Shown one piece after another: positions 9,842 through 17,869 of a stretch of DNA of 64,000 bases (within the stretch, counting starts at the first letter, position 1; every line of letters starts with the position of its first letter). The position numbers were made by a program, and so were the translations under genes. Source of the DNA: Stutzerimonas kunmingensis. GTDB lineage: Bacteria; Pseudomonadota; Gammaproteobacteria; Pseudomonadales; Pseudomonadaceae. Where the stretch lies: NCBI RefSeq assembly GCF_021432085.1, contig NZ_CP090366.1:4030001-4094000 (forward strand). The letters are read 5' to 3'. The notes under the pieces are model-generated. The model worked only from the letters and a program-made list of their open reading frames with translations, ran no database searches and was not told the origin of the DNA.

Positions 9842-9873
9842 GACTGGTTCCGTTATCACACACGGAGCCAGTC
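9842..9873 (+). promoter_or_regulatory. Inverted repeat covering the ribosome binding site of the 9874 gene
   Basis: GACTGGTTCCGT (9842-9853) pairs with ACGGAGCCAGTC (9862-9873) with a single G-T wobble and an 8-base loop. The right arm ends on the base before the ATG at 9874 and contains the Shine-Dalgarno GGAG. In RNA this would hide the ribosome binding site; in DNA it could be an operator. A second small palindrome, TGTGG-AAT-CCACA, lies at 9823-9835. Confidence 0.6.
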
Positions 9874-10185
9874 ATGCACACCATCCAATCCATTCTCGAC
9901 AGCTGCCCTCATCAGGTCAGCGCTTGTCACCAGGCCAAAGCCCAGGGCATTGATCAAGCCCTTTTATCCGGAACGCCCTTTACCGCTCTGGGCGGTAAGC
10001 GCGTGCGCTGCTGTGAAGGCCTGCTGCGCTTCAAGCTAGGCAGCGACTGGCGTTTGCTCTACCAAATCACCGCGACCGGCTACGCACCTTGTGCACTGGT
10101 CAGCCGTCAGTGCTTCGAACGTGAGCTGAAGCGAAGGCGGCCTATCAAGGCCTGCAATCTTCAATCACAGGAGAAACACCCATGA
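9874..10185 (+). CDS. Small basic protein, possibly RelE/ParE-like
   Basis: The 103-residue protein has no signal peptide. The middle and end (KRVRCCEGLLRFKLGSDWRLLYQI, then YAPCALVSRQCFERELKRR) have the strand-strand-basic pattern of RelE/ParE toxins, in particular RFKLGSDWRLLYQI, but the usual N-terminal helix is unclear and no antitoxin gene is adjacent. Three Cys pairs or singles are scattered through it. A hairpin covers its ribosome binding site. Its stop overlaps the next ATG by four bases, so it is co-translated with the Cys-tailed protein that follows. Confidence 0.5.
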   Translation: MHTIQSILDSCPHQVSACHQAKAQGIDQALLSGTPFTALGGKRVRCCEGLLRFKLGSDWRLLYQITATGYAPCALVSRQCFERELKRRRPIKACNLQSQEKHP

Positions 10186-10688
10186 ATGCACTCGTATCGC
10201 TAAATCAGCCGCTGCTCGCGGCCAACGGCCTGGACATGAATGTCAGCCGCCTTGATTTCAAACGTCTGAAGCACAAGTACACCGAGTCTTCGGAAGCTGA
10301 AATGTCGGCGGCTGAGTGGGATATGGCCGAGCTGGAATACCGCCGTTTTCTGACCCTCAAGCGCTTCTATCCATCAGTGGCATTGGTGCCCAGCAAGGCA
10401 GTGGATGCCATCTGGCATGCACACATCCTGGATACCCGCGCCTACCGCGAAGACTGCCAGCAGGTATTCAGTCGCTTCATTGATCACTACCCCTACTTCG
10501 GCATCTACGGCCCGGACGACTATCAGGAGCTAAAAAACGCCTTCGCCCACACGGTGGCGCTGTACGAGAAACACTTCGGAGCCTACCCCGGTGGCGGCAA
10601 CGAAACACAAGCTATGCGTTGTGGCGATGACCATGCATGCCACGTTCCGACCAGCTGCGCTTGCCGTGTCGAAGGCGCTTGCAAGTAG
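10182..10688 (+). CDS. Glycine-rich domain-containing-protein-like protein with Cys-rich tail
   Basis: The 168-residue protein belongs, by its motif, to the family annotated as glycine-rich domain-containing protein-like, whose biochemical role is not established in bacteria. The family sign is D75-AIWHAHILDTRAY, followed by YREDCQQVFSRFIDHYPYFG; the two His of WHAH (79 and 81) could bind metal. After the domain comes a 30-residue tail with a GGGN turn and five Cys (147, 153, 159, 161, 167) plus His 151 and 154, a possible metal site or processed peptide. It overlaps the 9874 gene (ATGA). The 45-residue peptide gene starts 29 bases after it. Confidence 0.7.
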   Translation: MNALVSLNQPLLAANGLDMNVSRLDFKRLKHKYTESSEAEMSAAEWDMAELEYRRFLTLKRFYPSVALVPSKAVDAIWHAHILDTRAYREDCQQVFSRFIDHYPYFGIYGPDDYQELKNAFAHTVALYEKHFGAYPGGGNETQAMRCGDDHACHVPTSCACRVEGACK

Positions 10689-10717
10689 TTCCACTCACTT
10701 ATTCAGGAAGCATTGCC

Positions 10718-10855
10718 ATGAGCAAACAACCACAAAACCCAAGCCGCCCGGCACCTCAGCCAGCCTCTCGTCCTGTGGTACCTAACCTGCCAAGCCAAAC
10801 AGGCAACAAATCCGGAGGCGGTCGCGGCAATTACCCGCCGACTAAGTCTAAGTAA
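10718..10855 (+). CDS. 45-residue Pro/Gly/Ser-rich small protein
   Basis: The ATG at 10718 follows AGGAAG at 10706-10711 and gives 45 residues that are rich in Pro, Gln, Ser and Gly, ending in KSGGGRGNYPPTKSK. There is no signal peptide or hydrophobic segment, and the chain is probably disordered. It is the last gene before a strong terminator, and it lies directly behind the Cys-tailed protein, so the three genes 9874-10855 form one unit. I cannot assign a function. The short length makes it easy to miss, but the ribosome binding site and position support it. Confidence 0.65.
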   Translation: MSKQPQNPSRPAPQPASRPVVPNLPSQTGNKSGGGRGNYPPTKSK

Positions 10856-10862
10856 CCTCGTT

Positions 10863-10894
10863 GTACGACAGGCTCTGAGCCTGTCGTACTTTTT
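10863..10894 (+). terminator. Rho-independent terminator after the small-protein gene
   Basis: GTACGACAGGCTC and GAGCCTGTCGTAC form a near-continuous perfect stem (10863-10889), followed by five T. It closes the plus-strand unit that ends at 10855. Confidence 0.85.
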
Positions 10895-10937
10895 CGGCAC
10901 TGAGCTTAGGACTGAAAATCCTATGCTCCACGTAGGC

Positions 10938-10963
10938 AAAAAAATGCCGGTCACTTGACCGGC
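10938..10963 (-). terminator. Rho-independent terminator after the AlpA-like gene
   Basis: On the minus strand the stem GCCGGTC-AAGT-GACCGGC (10946-10963) is followed by an AT and a run of seven T (complement of 10938-10944). It lies 7 bases beyond the stop of the AlpA-like gene. Confidence 0.8.
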
Positions 10964-10970
10964 CTCTTTG

Positions 10971-11153
10971 CTATCTCGCTGCAGCTGCGCTGGTTATCCA
11001 GTCGTCAATCTCATGCTGAAGCCAGCGGCTTGCTCGACCTATCTTCACCTGTCTAGGGAAGTCACCTTCCCGAATACGGCAGTAGATGGTTTTGCGACTC
11101 AGGCCGACTTTCCTGCTAACGGCATTGAAATCCAATAGAACCATCTCAGACAT
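10971..11153 (-). CDS. AlpA-family excisionase-like regulator
   Basis: The 60-residue protein is a single helix-turn-helix of the AlpA/MerR-like type: VSRKVGLSRKTIYCRIREGDFPRQVKIGRASRWLQHEIDDWI. Members of the family act as directionality factors or activators of integrase genes on P4-like prophages and islands. Its place beside an integrase and an att site fits that role. No other gene lies between it and the integrase, but the two are separated by about 240 bases, so they have separate promoters. Confidence 0.85.
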   Translation of the reverse strand: MSEMVLLDFNAVSRKVGLSRKTIYCRIREGDFPRQVKIGRASRWLQHEIDDWITSAAAAR

Positions 11154-11395
11154 AGGACACCTCCAAAATCGAGGTGGTAGCAGGGTGATGTAGACGCAGC
11201 TGTAGTGATGTTTTCCTCATGTGAACTACTCAGACGGATCGTGCCTTCGAGGCATTGGTTCTGCTTTTCCATTTCCGCAGTGCATCAAGCAGACAACGAC
11301 ACAGCGGCTAACCATGGGGCTCCGCATAACCCCAACACCTGTATATTTTCACAGCACCAGAAATTGATCAATAAAATACTTGACTTTACGCAAAA
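11154..11395. other. Intergenic region between AlpA-like gene and integrase end
   Basis: About 240 bases with no convincing gene. It must hold the promoter of the minus-strand AlpA-like gene. The part next to the integrase stop (11340-11400) is AT-rich. I see no strong hairpin or repeat. Confidence 0.4.
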
Positions 11396-12859
11396 TTATC
11401 CAATCTCGAACAAATCTAGCTGCTGAGCCTGATTGTCACCCTCCTCGGAACTATCGAGCAGGCAACCAAGCGCTGCATCAAATGCATCCATAGTCGGGCG
11501 CACTTGGGGCAATTTCGCTTCGGGGTTATTGCGATAGTGCACCTCGACAACACCTGTTTGTCCGTGCGACTGCAACGCGTCGCTATCGAAATCCTTGATG
11601 CCGTGGCGCTGCATAAACTGTGTGCAGGTACGCCGGATATCACGCGGAGTAAATTTCGGCACGGGCTGGCCATCCAACTTGGCATGCTCAGTCGCAAACC
11701 ACTCGGTCACCGCATGAGACAGGCTGGACGCGTGAATCGGCTTTTGTCCACCAACGCTCCAAGGGTATACGGCCCCTGGAGGCTGCAAGGCACGAACCTG
11801 TTCAAGTATCTGCAAAGCCCTGTTGCTCAAGGGAACGAAGTGAGCACGTTTTTTACTGCCACGCCCTTTGCTATCGATGATCTTCAAGTACTTCTTTTGA
11901 AAGTTGTAGCTGGTCCAAGGCTCACGGATAAACTGGAGGGGGCGCTGCCCTGCAGTAGCAAAAGCAAAGTGAAAGACACGCGCCATAATTGCACCAACCG
12001 AATCGACCTTGGTAATGGTGTGCCAAAATTGCTTCAGCTCCTTATCCGTCAGAGCGCGCTCGCCAGGCTTTGATGTGTTCGGGACAGTCACTGGATCAGC
12101 AGGATTCATCTGAAGTCCGTAGCTTTTATTACTGCTTCGGTCGATATGATGCTCAGCTTTTAAGCCAAAACTGAAAGCTGCAACGAGAAACGAACGAACC
12201 TTGCCAGTCTGACGCCCCGCTCCTCTGTCCCAGATTGGTTTCAGCAGCAAATTCACATGCTCAGGCCTGACATCCTTAGCTTTCATAGCCATGACATTGA
12301 GCTTCTGCTCCTGACCATCGTCGGCCACGGACACTACTTTCTCGCCCTCCAGGTCGTTACGTAGCACGCGCTCAAACTCATCGAGCTGCTGGGCTGATAC
12401 ACCCGAGCGCCTACGATCTTCGATGTAATCCCGGAACAGCTCAGAAAAGGTGCCTTTTGCAGCCTCGATTTCAGCGAGACGTTGCTGCTCGTGCAGCTGG
12501 CGTTGGCGCTCAGCCTGCCGAGCCTCCTCCTCAGCAGCACACTTGGCTTGATAGGCCTTGATGTCGCCATGCTCTGCGGCAATCTTGGCGAGACGGACAG
12601 CTTGCTCGCGAATTTCAGTAAGGGAGAGACCTGGGCTCTTCAGCGTTTTCTTGAAGACACCTATCTTGACCTTCTGCCCACCCTCACCACGGCGGCGGTA
12701 GTAGGCCTCGACAGCTCCCGAGGTACGGCATTCGAACAAGATTGATCCGCTACCACGGCCTGGCAGCGAATCGGTCGCAGTCTGACCAGGCCGTAGCGCC
12801 TTCAGCTCCACATCCGTTACAAACTTCCTACTGCTCGTCTTGCCCGATGCCTCTGCCAT
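11396..12859 (-). CDS. Tyrosine recombinase (island integrase)
   Basis: The 487-residue protein is a phage-type tyrosine recombinase. An N-terminal arm-binding-like part is followed by a charged helical linker (about 100-135), a core-binding region (about 138-240) and the catalytic domain (about 270-450). Catalytic residues are R306 (AGQRPLQF), R409 (PRDIRRT), H432 (QSHGQTG) and Y442 (EVHYRNN). The position that is usually His in the PHDLRRT box is Arg (R406). The gene runs leftward, and its start codon lies 150 bases from the tRNA-derived att site. A 12-bp tandem repeat abuts the ATG. It should catalyse insertion and excision of the island at the CAU-tRNA gene. Confidence 0.92.
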   Translation of the reverse strand: MAEASGKTSSRKFVTDVELKALRPGQTATDSLPGRGSGSILFECRTSGAVEAYYRRRGEGGQKVKIGVFKKTLKSPGLSLTEIREQAVRLAKIAAEHGDIKAYQAKCAAEEEARQAERQRQLHEQQRLAEIEAAKGTFSELFRDYIEDRRRSGVSAQQLDEFERVLRNDLEGEKVVSVADDGQEQKLNVMAMKAKDVRPEHVNLLLKPIWDRGAGRQTGKVRSFLVAAFSFGLKAEHHIDRSSNKSYGLQMNPADPVTVPNTSKPGERALTDKELKQFWHTITKVDSVGAIMARVFHFAFATAGQRPLQFIREPWTSYNFQKKYLKIIDSKGRGSKKRAHFVPLSNRALQILEQVRALQPPGAVYPWSVGGQKPIHASSLSHAVTEWFATEHAKLDGQPVPKFTPRDIRRTCTQFMQRHGIKDFDSDALQSHGQTGVVEVHYRNNPEAKLPQVRPTMDAFDAALGCLLDSSEEGDNQAQQLDLFEIG

Positions 12860-12882
12860 TTTGCGTACCGTTTTGCGTACCG
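12859..12882. repeat. Tandem 12-bp repeat at integrase start
   Basis: TTTTGCGTACCG occurs twice in direct succession (12859-12870 and 12871-12882). The first copy includes the first base of the integrase start codon on the minus strand. The site may bind the integrase or a regulator and so control its own translation or transcription. Confidence 0.6.
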
Positions 12883-13010
12883 TTTCTTAGGGCATGACCG
12901 GCCACACCCAGAACCAAGGGGAAACACCTAACCCCTTGATTTCAGGATAACGCGCTAAATCGGCTTTTTTCGGGAGACGGCGGAAAACGACCAGAAACGT
13001 GCTTTTTACT

Positions 13011-13057
13011 GCCTCATAATCCTTTGGTCCACGGTTCGAGTCCGTGTGGGCCCACCA
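13011..13057 (+). other. Island attachment site: 3' half of a CAU tRNA gene
   Basis: Reading from 13011, the bases form anticodon loop CTCATAA, the 3' side of the anticodon stem, the variable loop, a T arm (CACGG-TTCGAGT-CCGTG, 13030-13046) and the acceptor 3' strand TGGGCCC-A-CCA ending at 13057. The 5' half is absent: the sequence upstream cannot pair with the anticodon stem and has no GGGCCCA acceptor strand. This is the duplicate left by integration into the 3' half of a tRNA-Met-type (or tRNA-Ile2) gene. The complete gene should flank the island on the left, outside the window. Confidence 0.85.
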
Positions 13058-13288
13058 CCTTTAAAGCCGCGCACTGCCCGGCTTTTTCGTTTATCCCTGC
13101 TGACGGACGACTCAGCGACGCCGCCGGGTCCAGCCCTCCGCTCGCCGACCGTGCCCATTCTCCATTAATAACCAAATCGCATATAAACATCAGGAAAGGT
13201 TTCTGGACTCTCTAAGCTGACGTCTCTATCTTGCGCCGCGGGCCCGTTGTTTCGACGCGCGCCTCAGTCGCCACCCTTAAGGACGTCC

Positions 13289-15079
13289 ATGCTTCCAGAA
13301 TCGCTGCCGCTGTTGTTCGTCTGCGCCTTGCTGATCTGGGTATTGGTGGCGTTCGTAAGAGAGAGCTGGAGCCCGGATATCGTCGTGGCGATTGCCGTGG
13401 CGGTGCTGCTGGCGACGCAGCTGCTGACTCCCGGGGAAGTGCTCGGCGTGCTGTCCAACTCGGCCCCGGTCACCATCGCCTGCATGTTCATCATTTCGGC
13501 GGCGCTCGAACGCACCGGCTGCATCGATGCGCTGGGCAACTGGCTCGGTAATCTGGTGGGCACCAGCCCTACACGAGTGCTGTTCGGCCTGACGATCACC
13601 GCACTGGTGATTTCCGCCTGCCTGAACAATACGCCGGTAGTGGCGATCCTCACGCCGGTGGCGATTTCCCTGGCCAAGCGCGCCGGCACGACGCCCTCGA
13701 AACTGCTGATTCCGCTGTCGTACGCCACGATTCTCGGCGGCACGCTGACGATGATCGGCACCTCGACCAACATCCTCGTCGACGGCGTGGCGCGCAAGGC
13801 TGGGCTCGCGCCGTTCGGCATGTTCGAGATCACCGCAGCTGGGCTGATCATGGCCGCCGCCGGAATGGTCTATCTATTGACCATCGGCAAGCACCTGCTG
13901 CCGGAACGCGACACCCTTTCCAAGCTGCTCGGCCCACGCCTGGACCGCAACTTCATGACCGAGCTGCGCGTGCCGTCGAACTCGCCAGTGATCGGAAAGA
14001 CCCTCGCCGAGGCCAACCTGAATGGCGGCAGCGGGCTGCAGGTGCTGCAGGTAAACCGCAACGCGCAGCTGTTCAGCCGCCCGGAGCATGACTTCACCCT
14101 GACCGCCGGCGATCTGCTGATGATCCATGGCCAGGTAAAGGACGTGGTGGAGCTGCGCGAAAGCGGCCACCTGACCTTTAACCGGGGCGACGCCTTCGAA
14201 ACCATCAGCAGCGAAGACGTGATCCTTGCCGAAGCCATCGTCGGCCGCGGCTCGCGCTACAGCCACCGACCGATGCGCGACCTCGACCTATCCGCGCGCT
14301 ACGGCATCAGCGTCTTGGCCGTGCACCGGCAGGACGAGAACATTCAGGGCAACTTCGACGATTTCCAGCTGCAGTTCGGCGATGTGATGCTGGTCGAGGG
14401 CACGCCTGCGCAGATCAAGCGTTTCGCCGACAACGGCGAGCTGATCAGCCTCAACGCGATACAGGAGCGCGCCTTTCGCCGCGACAAGGCACCGATCGCG
14501 ATCATCGCCACCCTGGCGGTCATGGTGTTGGCAGCCTTTGGCGTGATGCCGATCGAAGGCCTGGCGATCATTGGTGCGGCCGCGGTGTTGGCGACGCGCT
14601 GTCTGGACGTCGAGGACGCCTACAAGGCAGTCGACTGGAAGATCCTCAGCCTGATCTTCGGCATGCTGGCAATCAGCATCGCCATGGACAAAGTTGGCCT
14701 GGTACAGCTGGTCGTGCAGAACGTGACGGCCATTACCCCCTGGGCCGGCCCGCTGTTCATGCTGTCGTTCATCTACCTGCTGACCTCGATGCTCACCGAG
14801 ATGCTGTCGAACAACGCGGTGGCCGTACTGATCACTCCGATCGCAATCGGCCTGGCCCAGCATCTGGGAGTCGACCCGCGCGCGTTCGTGGTCGCCGTGA
14901 TGTTCGCCGCCAGCGCCAGTTTCGCCACGCCGATCGGCTATCAGACCAACACCTTCGTCTACAACGCCGGTGGCTACCGCTTCACCGACTTCCTCAAGGT
15001 GGGCATACCACTGAACCTGCTGTTGTGGGTCGTGGCGACGCTGGTGATTCCGCTGTTCTGGCCGCTCACGCCGCTCTGA
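13289..15079 (+). CDS. SLC13-family permease with TrkA-C domains
   Basis: The 596-residue inner-membrane protein has about 11 membrane segments, with two hydrophilic RCK_C/TrkA-C domains in the middle (about residues 205-290 and 300-380). The two halves carry the family hallmarks NNTPVVAILTPVA and NNAVAVLITPIA. Such SLC13/DASS-like carriers move anions (dicarboxylates or sulfate-like ions) with sodium; the substrate cannot be read from the sequence. ATG at 13289 is preferred over the upstream TTG (13247) because AAGGA precedes it at the right distance. It lies just outside the island. The next gene makes homocysteine from sulfide, so a sulfur-related substrate is possible but speculative. Confidence 0.85.
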   Translation: MLPESLPLLFVCALLIWVLVAFVRESWSPDIVVAIAVAVLLATQLLTPGEVLGVLSNSAPVTIACMFIISAALERTGCIDALGNWLGNLVGTSPTRVLFGLTITALVISACLNNTPVVAILTPVAISLAKRAGTTPSKLLIPLSYATILGGTLTMIGTSTNILVDGVARKAGLAPFGMFEITAAGLIMAAAGMVYLLTIGKHLLPERDTLSKLLGPRLDRNFMTELRVPSNSPVIGKTLAEANLNGGSGLQVLQVNRNAQLFSRPEHDFTLTAGDLLMIHGQVKDVVELRESGHLTFNRGDAFETISSEDVILAEAIVGRGSRYSHRPMRDLDLSARYGISVLAVHRQDENIQGNFDDFQLQFGDVMLVEGTPAQIKRFADNGELISLNAIQERAFRRDKAPIAIIATLAVMVLAAFGVMPIEGLAIIGAAAVLATRCLDVEDAYKAVDWKILSLIFGMLAISIAMDKVGLVQLVVQNVTAITPWAGPLFMLSFIYLLTSMLTEMLSNNAVAVLITPIAIGLAQHLGVDPRAFVVAVMFAASASFATPIGYQTNTFVYNAGGYRFTDFLKVGIPLNLLLWVVATLVIPLFWPLTPL

Positions 15080-15172
15080 CGATAAGGCTTGCCCTGGATC
15101 ATTGACCGTCCAGGCGTTCAGTTTCATGCTCTCGGGCCTTTGCCCCCGACGAACAAGAACAAGGAGCGCACC

Positions 15173-16450
15173 ATGAAACTGGAAACTCTCGCCATCCATG
15201 CAGGCTACAGCCCGGACCCGACCACCCGGGCGGTGGCGGTACCGATCTACCAGACCACTTCCTATGCCTTCGACGACACCCAGCACGGCGCCGACCTGTT
15301 CGATCTGAAGGTGCCGGGCAACATCTATACACGCATCATGAATCCCACCACCGACGTGCTCGAGCAGCGCGTCGCGGCACTGGAAGGCGGGGTGGCGGCA
15401 CTGGCCGTTGCCTCGGGAATGGCGGCAATCACCTACGCCATCCAGACCATCGCCGAGGTCGGCGACAACATCGTCTCGGTCGCCAAGCTCTACGGCGGTA
15501 CCTACAACCTGTTCGCCCATACCCTGCCGCGCCAGGGCATCGAAGTACGCTTCGCCGCCCACGATGACATCGCCGCCCTGGAAGCGCTGATAGACGAACG
15601 CACCAAGGCGGTGTTCTGCGAATCCATCGGCAACCCGGCGGGCAACGTCATCGACCTAGCCGCCCTGGCCGAAGCCGCACACCGCCACGGCGTGCCGCTG
15701 ATCGTTGACAACACCGTCGCCACGCCGATGCTCTGCCGCCCCTTCGAGCATGGCGCGGACATCGTCGTGCACTCGCTGACCAAGTACATGGGCGGCCACG
15801 GCACCAGCATCGGCGGCATCGTGGTCGACTCCGGCAAGTTTCCCTGGGCGCAGCACAAGGAGCGCTTCGCGCTGCTGAACACGCCCGATGTGTCCTACCA
15901 CGGCGTCACCTACACCGAAGCGTTCGGTCCCGCCGCCTTCATCGGCCGCTGCCGCGTGGTGCCGCTGCGCAACATGGGCGCGGCAATTTCGCCATTCAAT
16001 TCGTTCCTGATCTTGCAGGGGCTGGAAACCCTGGCGCTGCGCATGGAACGCCATTGCGAGAATGCACTGAAGGTCGCCGAGTTCCTGCAGGCGCATCCGC
16101 AAGTGGCCTGGGTCAAATACGCCGGGCTACCGGATTACCCCGAGCACGAACTGGCTCGCCGTTATATGGGAGGCATGCCGGCGTCGATCCTCTGCTTCGG
16201 TATCGAGGGCGGCATGGAGGCCGGCGCGCGCTTTATCGACGCGCTCAAGCTGGTGGTGCGGCTGGTGAACATCGGCGACGCCAAGTCCCTCGCCTGCCAT
16301 CCAGCCAGCACCACGCACCGCCAGCTGAATGCCGAGGAACTGGCCCGCGCCGGTGTGTCACAGGACCTTATCCGGCTATCCATCGGTATCGAGCACATCG
16401 ACGACATCCTCGCCGATCTGGCCCAGGCGCTGAGCGCGTCCAAGGGCTGA
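15173..16450 (+). CDS. metY: O-acetylhomoserine sulfhydrylase
   Basis: The 425-residue PLP enzyme of the Cys/Met metabolism family joins O-acetylhomoserine and sulfide to give homocysteine, the direct sulfhydrylation route to methionine. PLP-Lys is K204 in [10 protein letters not shown], and the cofactor region SGMAAI is at 81-86. The N-terminal phrase [28 protein letters not shown] is typical of OAH sulfhydrylase rather than cystathionine synthase. The start is the ATG at 15173 with AAGGAG before it; the upstream in-frame start at 15089 lacks such a site. A homologous thiolase or lyase activity cannot be excluded. Confidence 0.9.
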   Translation: MKLETLAIHAGYSPDPTTRAVAVPIYQTTSYAFDDTQHGADLFDLKVPGNIYTRIMNPTTDVLEQRVAALEGGVAALAVASGMAAITYAIQTIAEVGDNIVSVAKLYGGTYNLFAHTLPRQGIEVRFAAHDDIAALEALIDERTKAVFCESIGNPAGNVIDLAALAEAAHRHGVPLIVDNTVATPMLCRPFEHGADIVVHSLTKYMGGHGTSIGGIVVDSGKFPWAQHKERFALLNTPDVSYHGVTYTEAFGPAAFIGRCRVVPLRNMGAAISPFNSFLILQGLETLALRMERHCENALKVAEFLQAHPQVAWVKYAGLPDYPEHELARRYMGGMPASILCFGIEGGMEAGARFIDALKLVVRLVNIGDAKSLACHPASTTHRQLNAEELARAGVSQDLIRLSIGIEHIDDILADLAQALSASKG

Positions 16451-16471
16451 CTCGCGCTTGATATCCGCCGC

Positions 16472-16510
16472 CGAGGCTCCACATTAATGGCATACCGCCG
16501 TGGAGCCTCG
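16472..16510 (+). promoter_or_regulatory. Hairpin enclosing the trxC ribosome binding site
   Basis: CGAGGCTCCAC (16472-16482) is perfectly complementary to GTGGAGCCTCG (16500-16510), with a 17-base loop. The right arm holds the Shine-Dalgarno GGAG, and the trxC ATG follows at 16513. The structure could hide the site and act as a translational switch. It has no T-run, so a terminator role is unlikely. Confidence 0.65.
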
Positions 16511-16512
16511 TC

Positions 16513-16950
16513 ATGACCGAATCACTGATCGTCCCCTGCGCGCACTGCGCCAGCCTCAATCGTATCCCCGCGGACCGGCTGCATGACGCACCGCGCTGCG
16601 GTCGCTGCAAGGCCGAGGCGTTGCCAAACGCTCCGTTCGGCTTGCAACAGAGCCAGTTCGCCAACCAGATCAAGGGCGACCTGCCGCTACTGATAGATGT
16701 CTGGGCCAGCTGGTGCGGGCCCTGCCGCAGTTTCGCCCCGACCTTTGCGCAGGCTGCCAGTCAGCTCCAGGGCCGCTGCCGCCTGGCTAAGCTCGACAGC
16801 GAGGCCAATGCACAGCTGTCGACGCAACTTGGCATCCGCTCGATTCCCAGCCTGATCCTGTTCCGCAACGGCCGTGAGGTCGCCAGACAGAGCGGCGCCA
16901 TGCCGTTGCCGCAGCTGATGGCGTGGCTGGCGCAGCACGGCGTGAGCTGA
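16513..16950 (+). CDS. trxC: Thioredoxin 2
   Basis: The 145-residue protein has the two-part build of thioredoxin 2. An N-terminal zinc finger has two CxxC pairs (C9/C12 and C29/C32). A thioredoxin fold follows with the active site WCGPC at 67-71. It reduces protein disulfides in the cytosol and in other bacteria is induced by oxidative stress. It stands alone. A hairpin covers its ribosome binding site. The next gene starts about 200 bases further on with its own promoter. Confidence 0.95.
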   Translation: MTESLIVPCAHCASLNRIPADRLHDAPRCGRCKAEALPNAPFGLQQSQFANQIKGDLPLLIDVWASWCGPCRSFAPTFAQAASQLQGRCRLAKLDSEANAQLSTQLGIRSIPSLILFRNGREVARQSGAMPLPQLMAWLAQHGVS

Positions 16951-17034
16951 TCACAGCCGCTGGCCGCGGACAGCCGTCGGAGTGACGAGTTCCGCATCAA
17001 CTGCGACCTCCTATCAGGATATGTATCGCAATGT

Positions 17035-17063
17035 TTGCCTAGCGTTCATCGCACTTGGATAAT
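17035..17063 (+). promoter_or_regulatory. Putative sigma-70 promoter of the aryl polyene operon
   Basis: TTGCCT (17035-17040) and GATAAT (17058-17063) are separated by 17 bases, close to the sigma-70 consensus. It lies in the 196-base gap ahead of the first operon gene (17147). No other such pair is obvious in this gap. Confidence 0.55.
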
Positions 17064-17146
17064 GCCCGCACTTTTCGAGCGGCACTTCCAATGCAAGCAC
17101 TACACGGACGTCTGCACGCCGGTCTCGCTACGAGAGCCGCGCGAGC

Positions 17147-17869
17147 ATGAGCGCTATACGCTTCGACATCGACCAATGGCAGGCCTGGGCTCCGGGCCGC
17201 GCCTGCCAGGCCGACTGGTTGCGCTGGGCGAGTGCCAGTCAGTGGCCGGACGATCCCGAAGCGCAGCCGGATGTGTCCTTTCTGCCGGCGATGCAGCGCC
17301 GCCGCCTGAGTCGACTGGCACGAATGGTGTTCGCCGTCGCCCAGCCGCTCAGCGAAGGCCGTGCCCCGATGCCGCTGGTGTACGCCTCGCGCCACGGGGA
17401 AACCACCCGCAATTTCGCCCTGCTCAGCGATCTGGCCAACGCGCAGCCGCTCTCGCCAACCCAGTTCAGCCTTTCCGTGCACAATGCGATCGTCGGGCTC
17501 TGGTCGATCTTCCAGGGCGACCCCAGCGAAATGACCGCGATCGCAGCAGAGGGCGATGGCCTGGAACACGCGGTGCTCGAAGCTGCGCTGCTGCTGAACG
17601 AAGGCGCGCCGGCCGTGCTGCTGGTGATCGCCGAAGAATCGCCTCCCGAGGCCTACCGCCCCTGGATAGACGACTGCAGCATTCCCTATGCACTGGCGCT
17701 ACGCCTGACCGCGGGCGACAGCTGGCAGCTGCAACTGCAGCCCACCGATGAAAGCCCGTCGCAACCGCAAGTCCATGCTCTGCAACTGATCCGGGCCTTG
17801 CTCCACGACCACTCCCAATTCACGCATCACTGGAAGACGCGCAAATGGAACTGGCAGCGGACTCGCTGA
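17147..17869 (+). CDS. apeC: Ketosynthase chain length factor of aryl polyene pathway
   Basis: The 240-residue protein is a shortened beta-ketoacyl synthase-like subunit that lacks the catalytic Cys. The phrase PLVYASRHGETTRNFALLSDLA and then SLSVHNAIVGLWSI is typical of ApeC proteins. In known aryl polyene systems ApeC forms a heterodimer with the active ketosynthase ApeO and sets chain length. It is the first gene of the operon, 84 bases after the promoter. It overlaps the next start by 25 bases. The ATG at 17147 fits; a longer upstream frame has no support. Confidence 0.85.
   Translation: MSAIRFDIDQWQAWAPGRACQADWLRWASASQWPDDPEAQPDVSFLPAMQRRRLSRLARMVFAVAQPLSEGRAPMPLVYASRHGETTRNFALLSDLANAQPLSPTQFSLSVHNAIVGLWSIFQGDPSEMTAIAAEGDGLEHAVLEAALLLNEGAPAVLLVIAEESPPEAYRPWIDDCSIPYALALRLTAGDSWQLQLQPTDESPSQPQVHALQLIRALLHDHSQFTHHWKTRKWNWQRTR

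Noticed and set aside
12981..13057. A complete tRNA gene at the island edge
   Set aside because: The 5' half has no acceptor strand, no D arm and cannot pair with the anticodon stem; only the 3' half is present.
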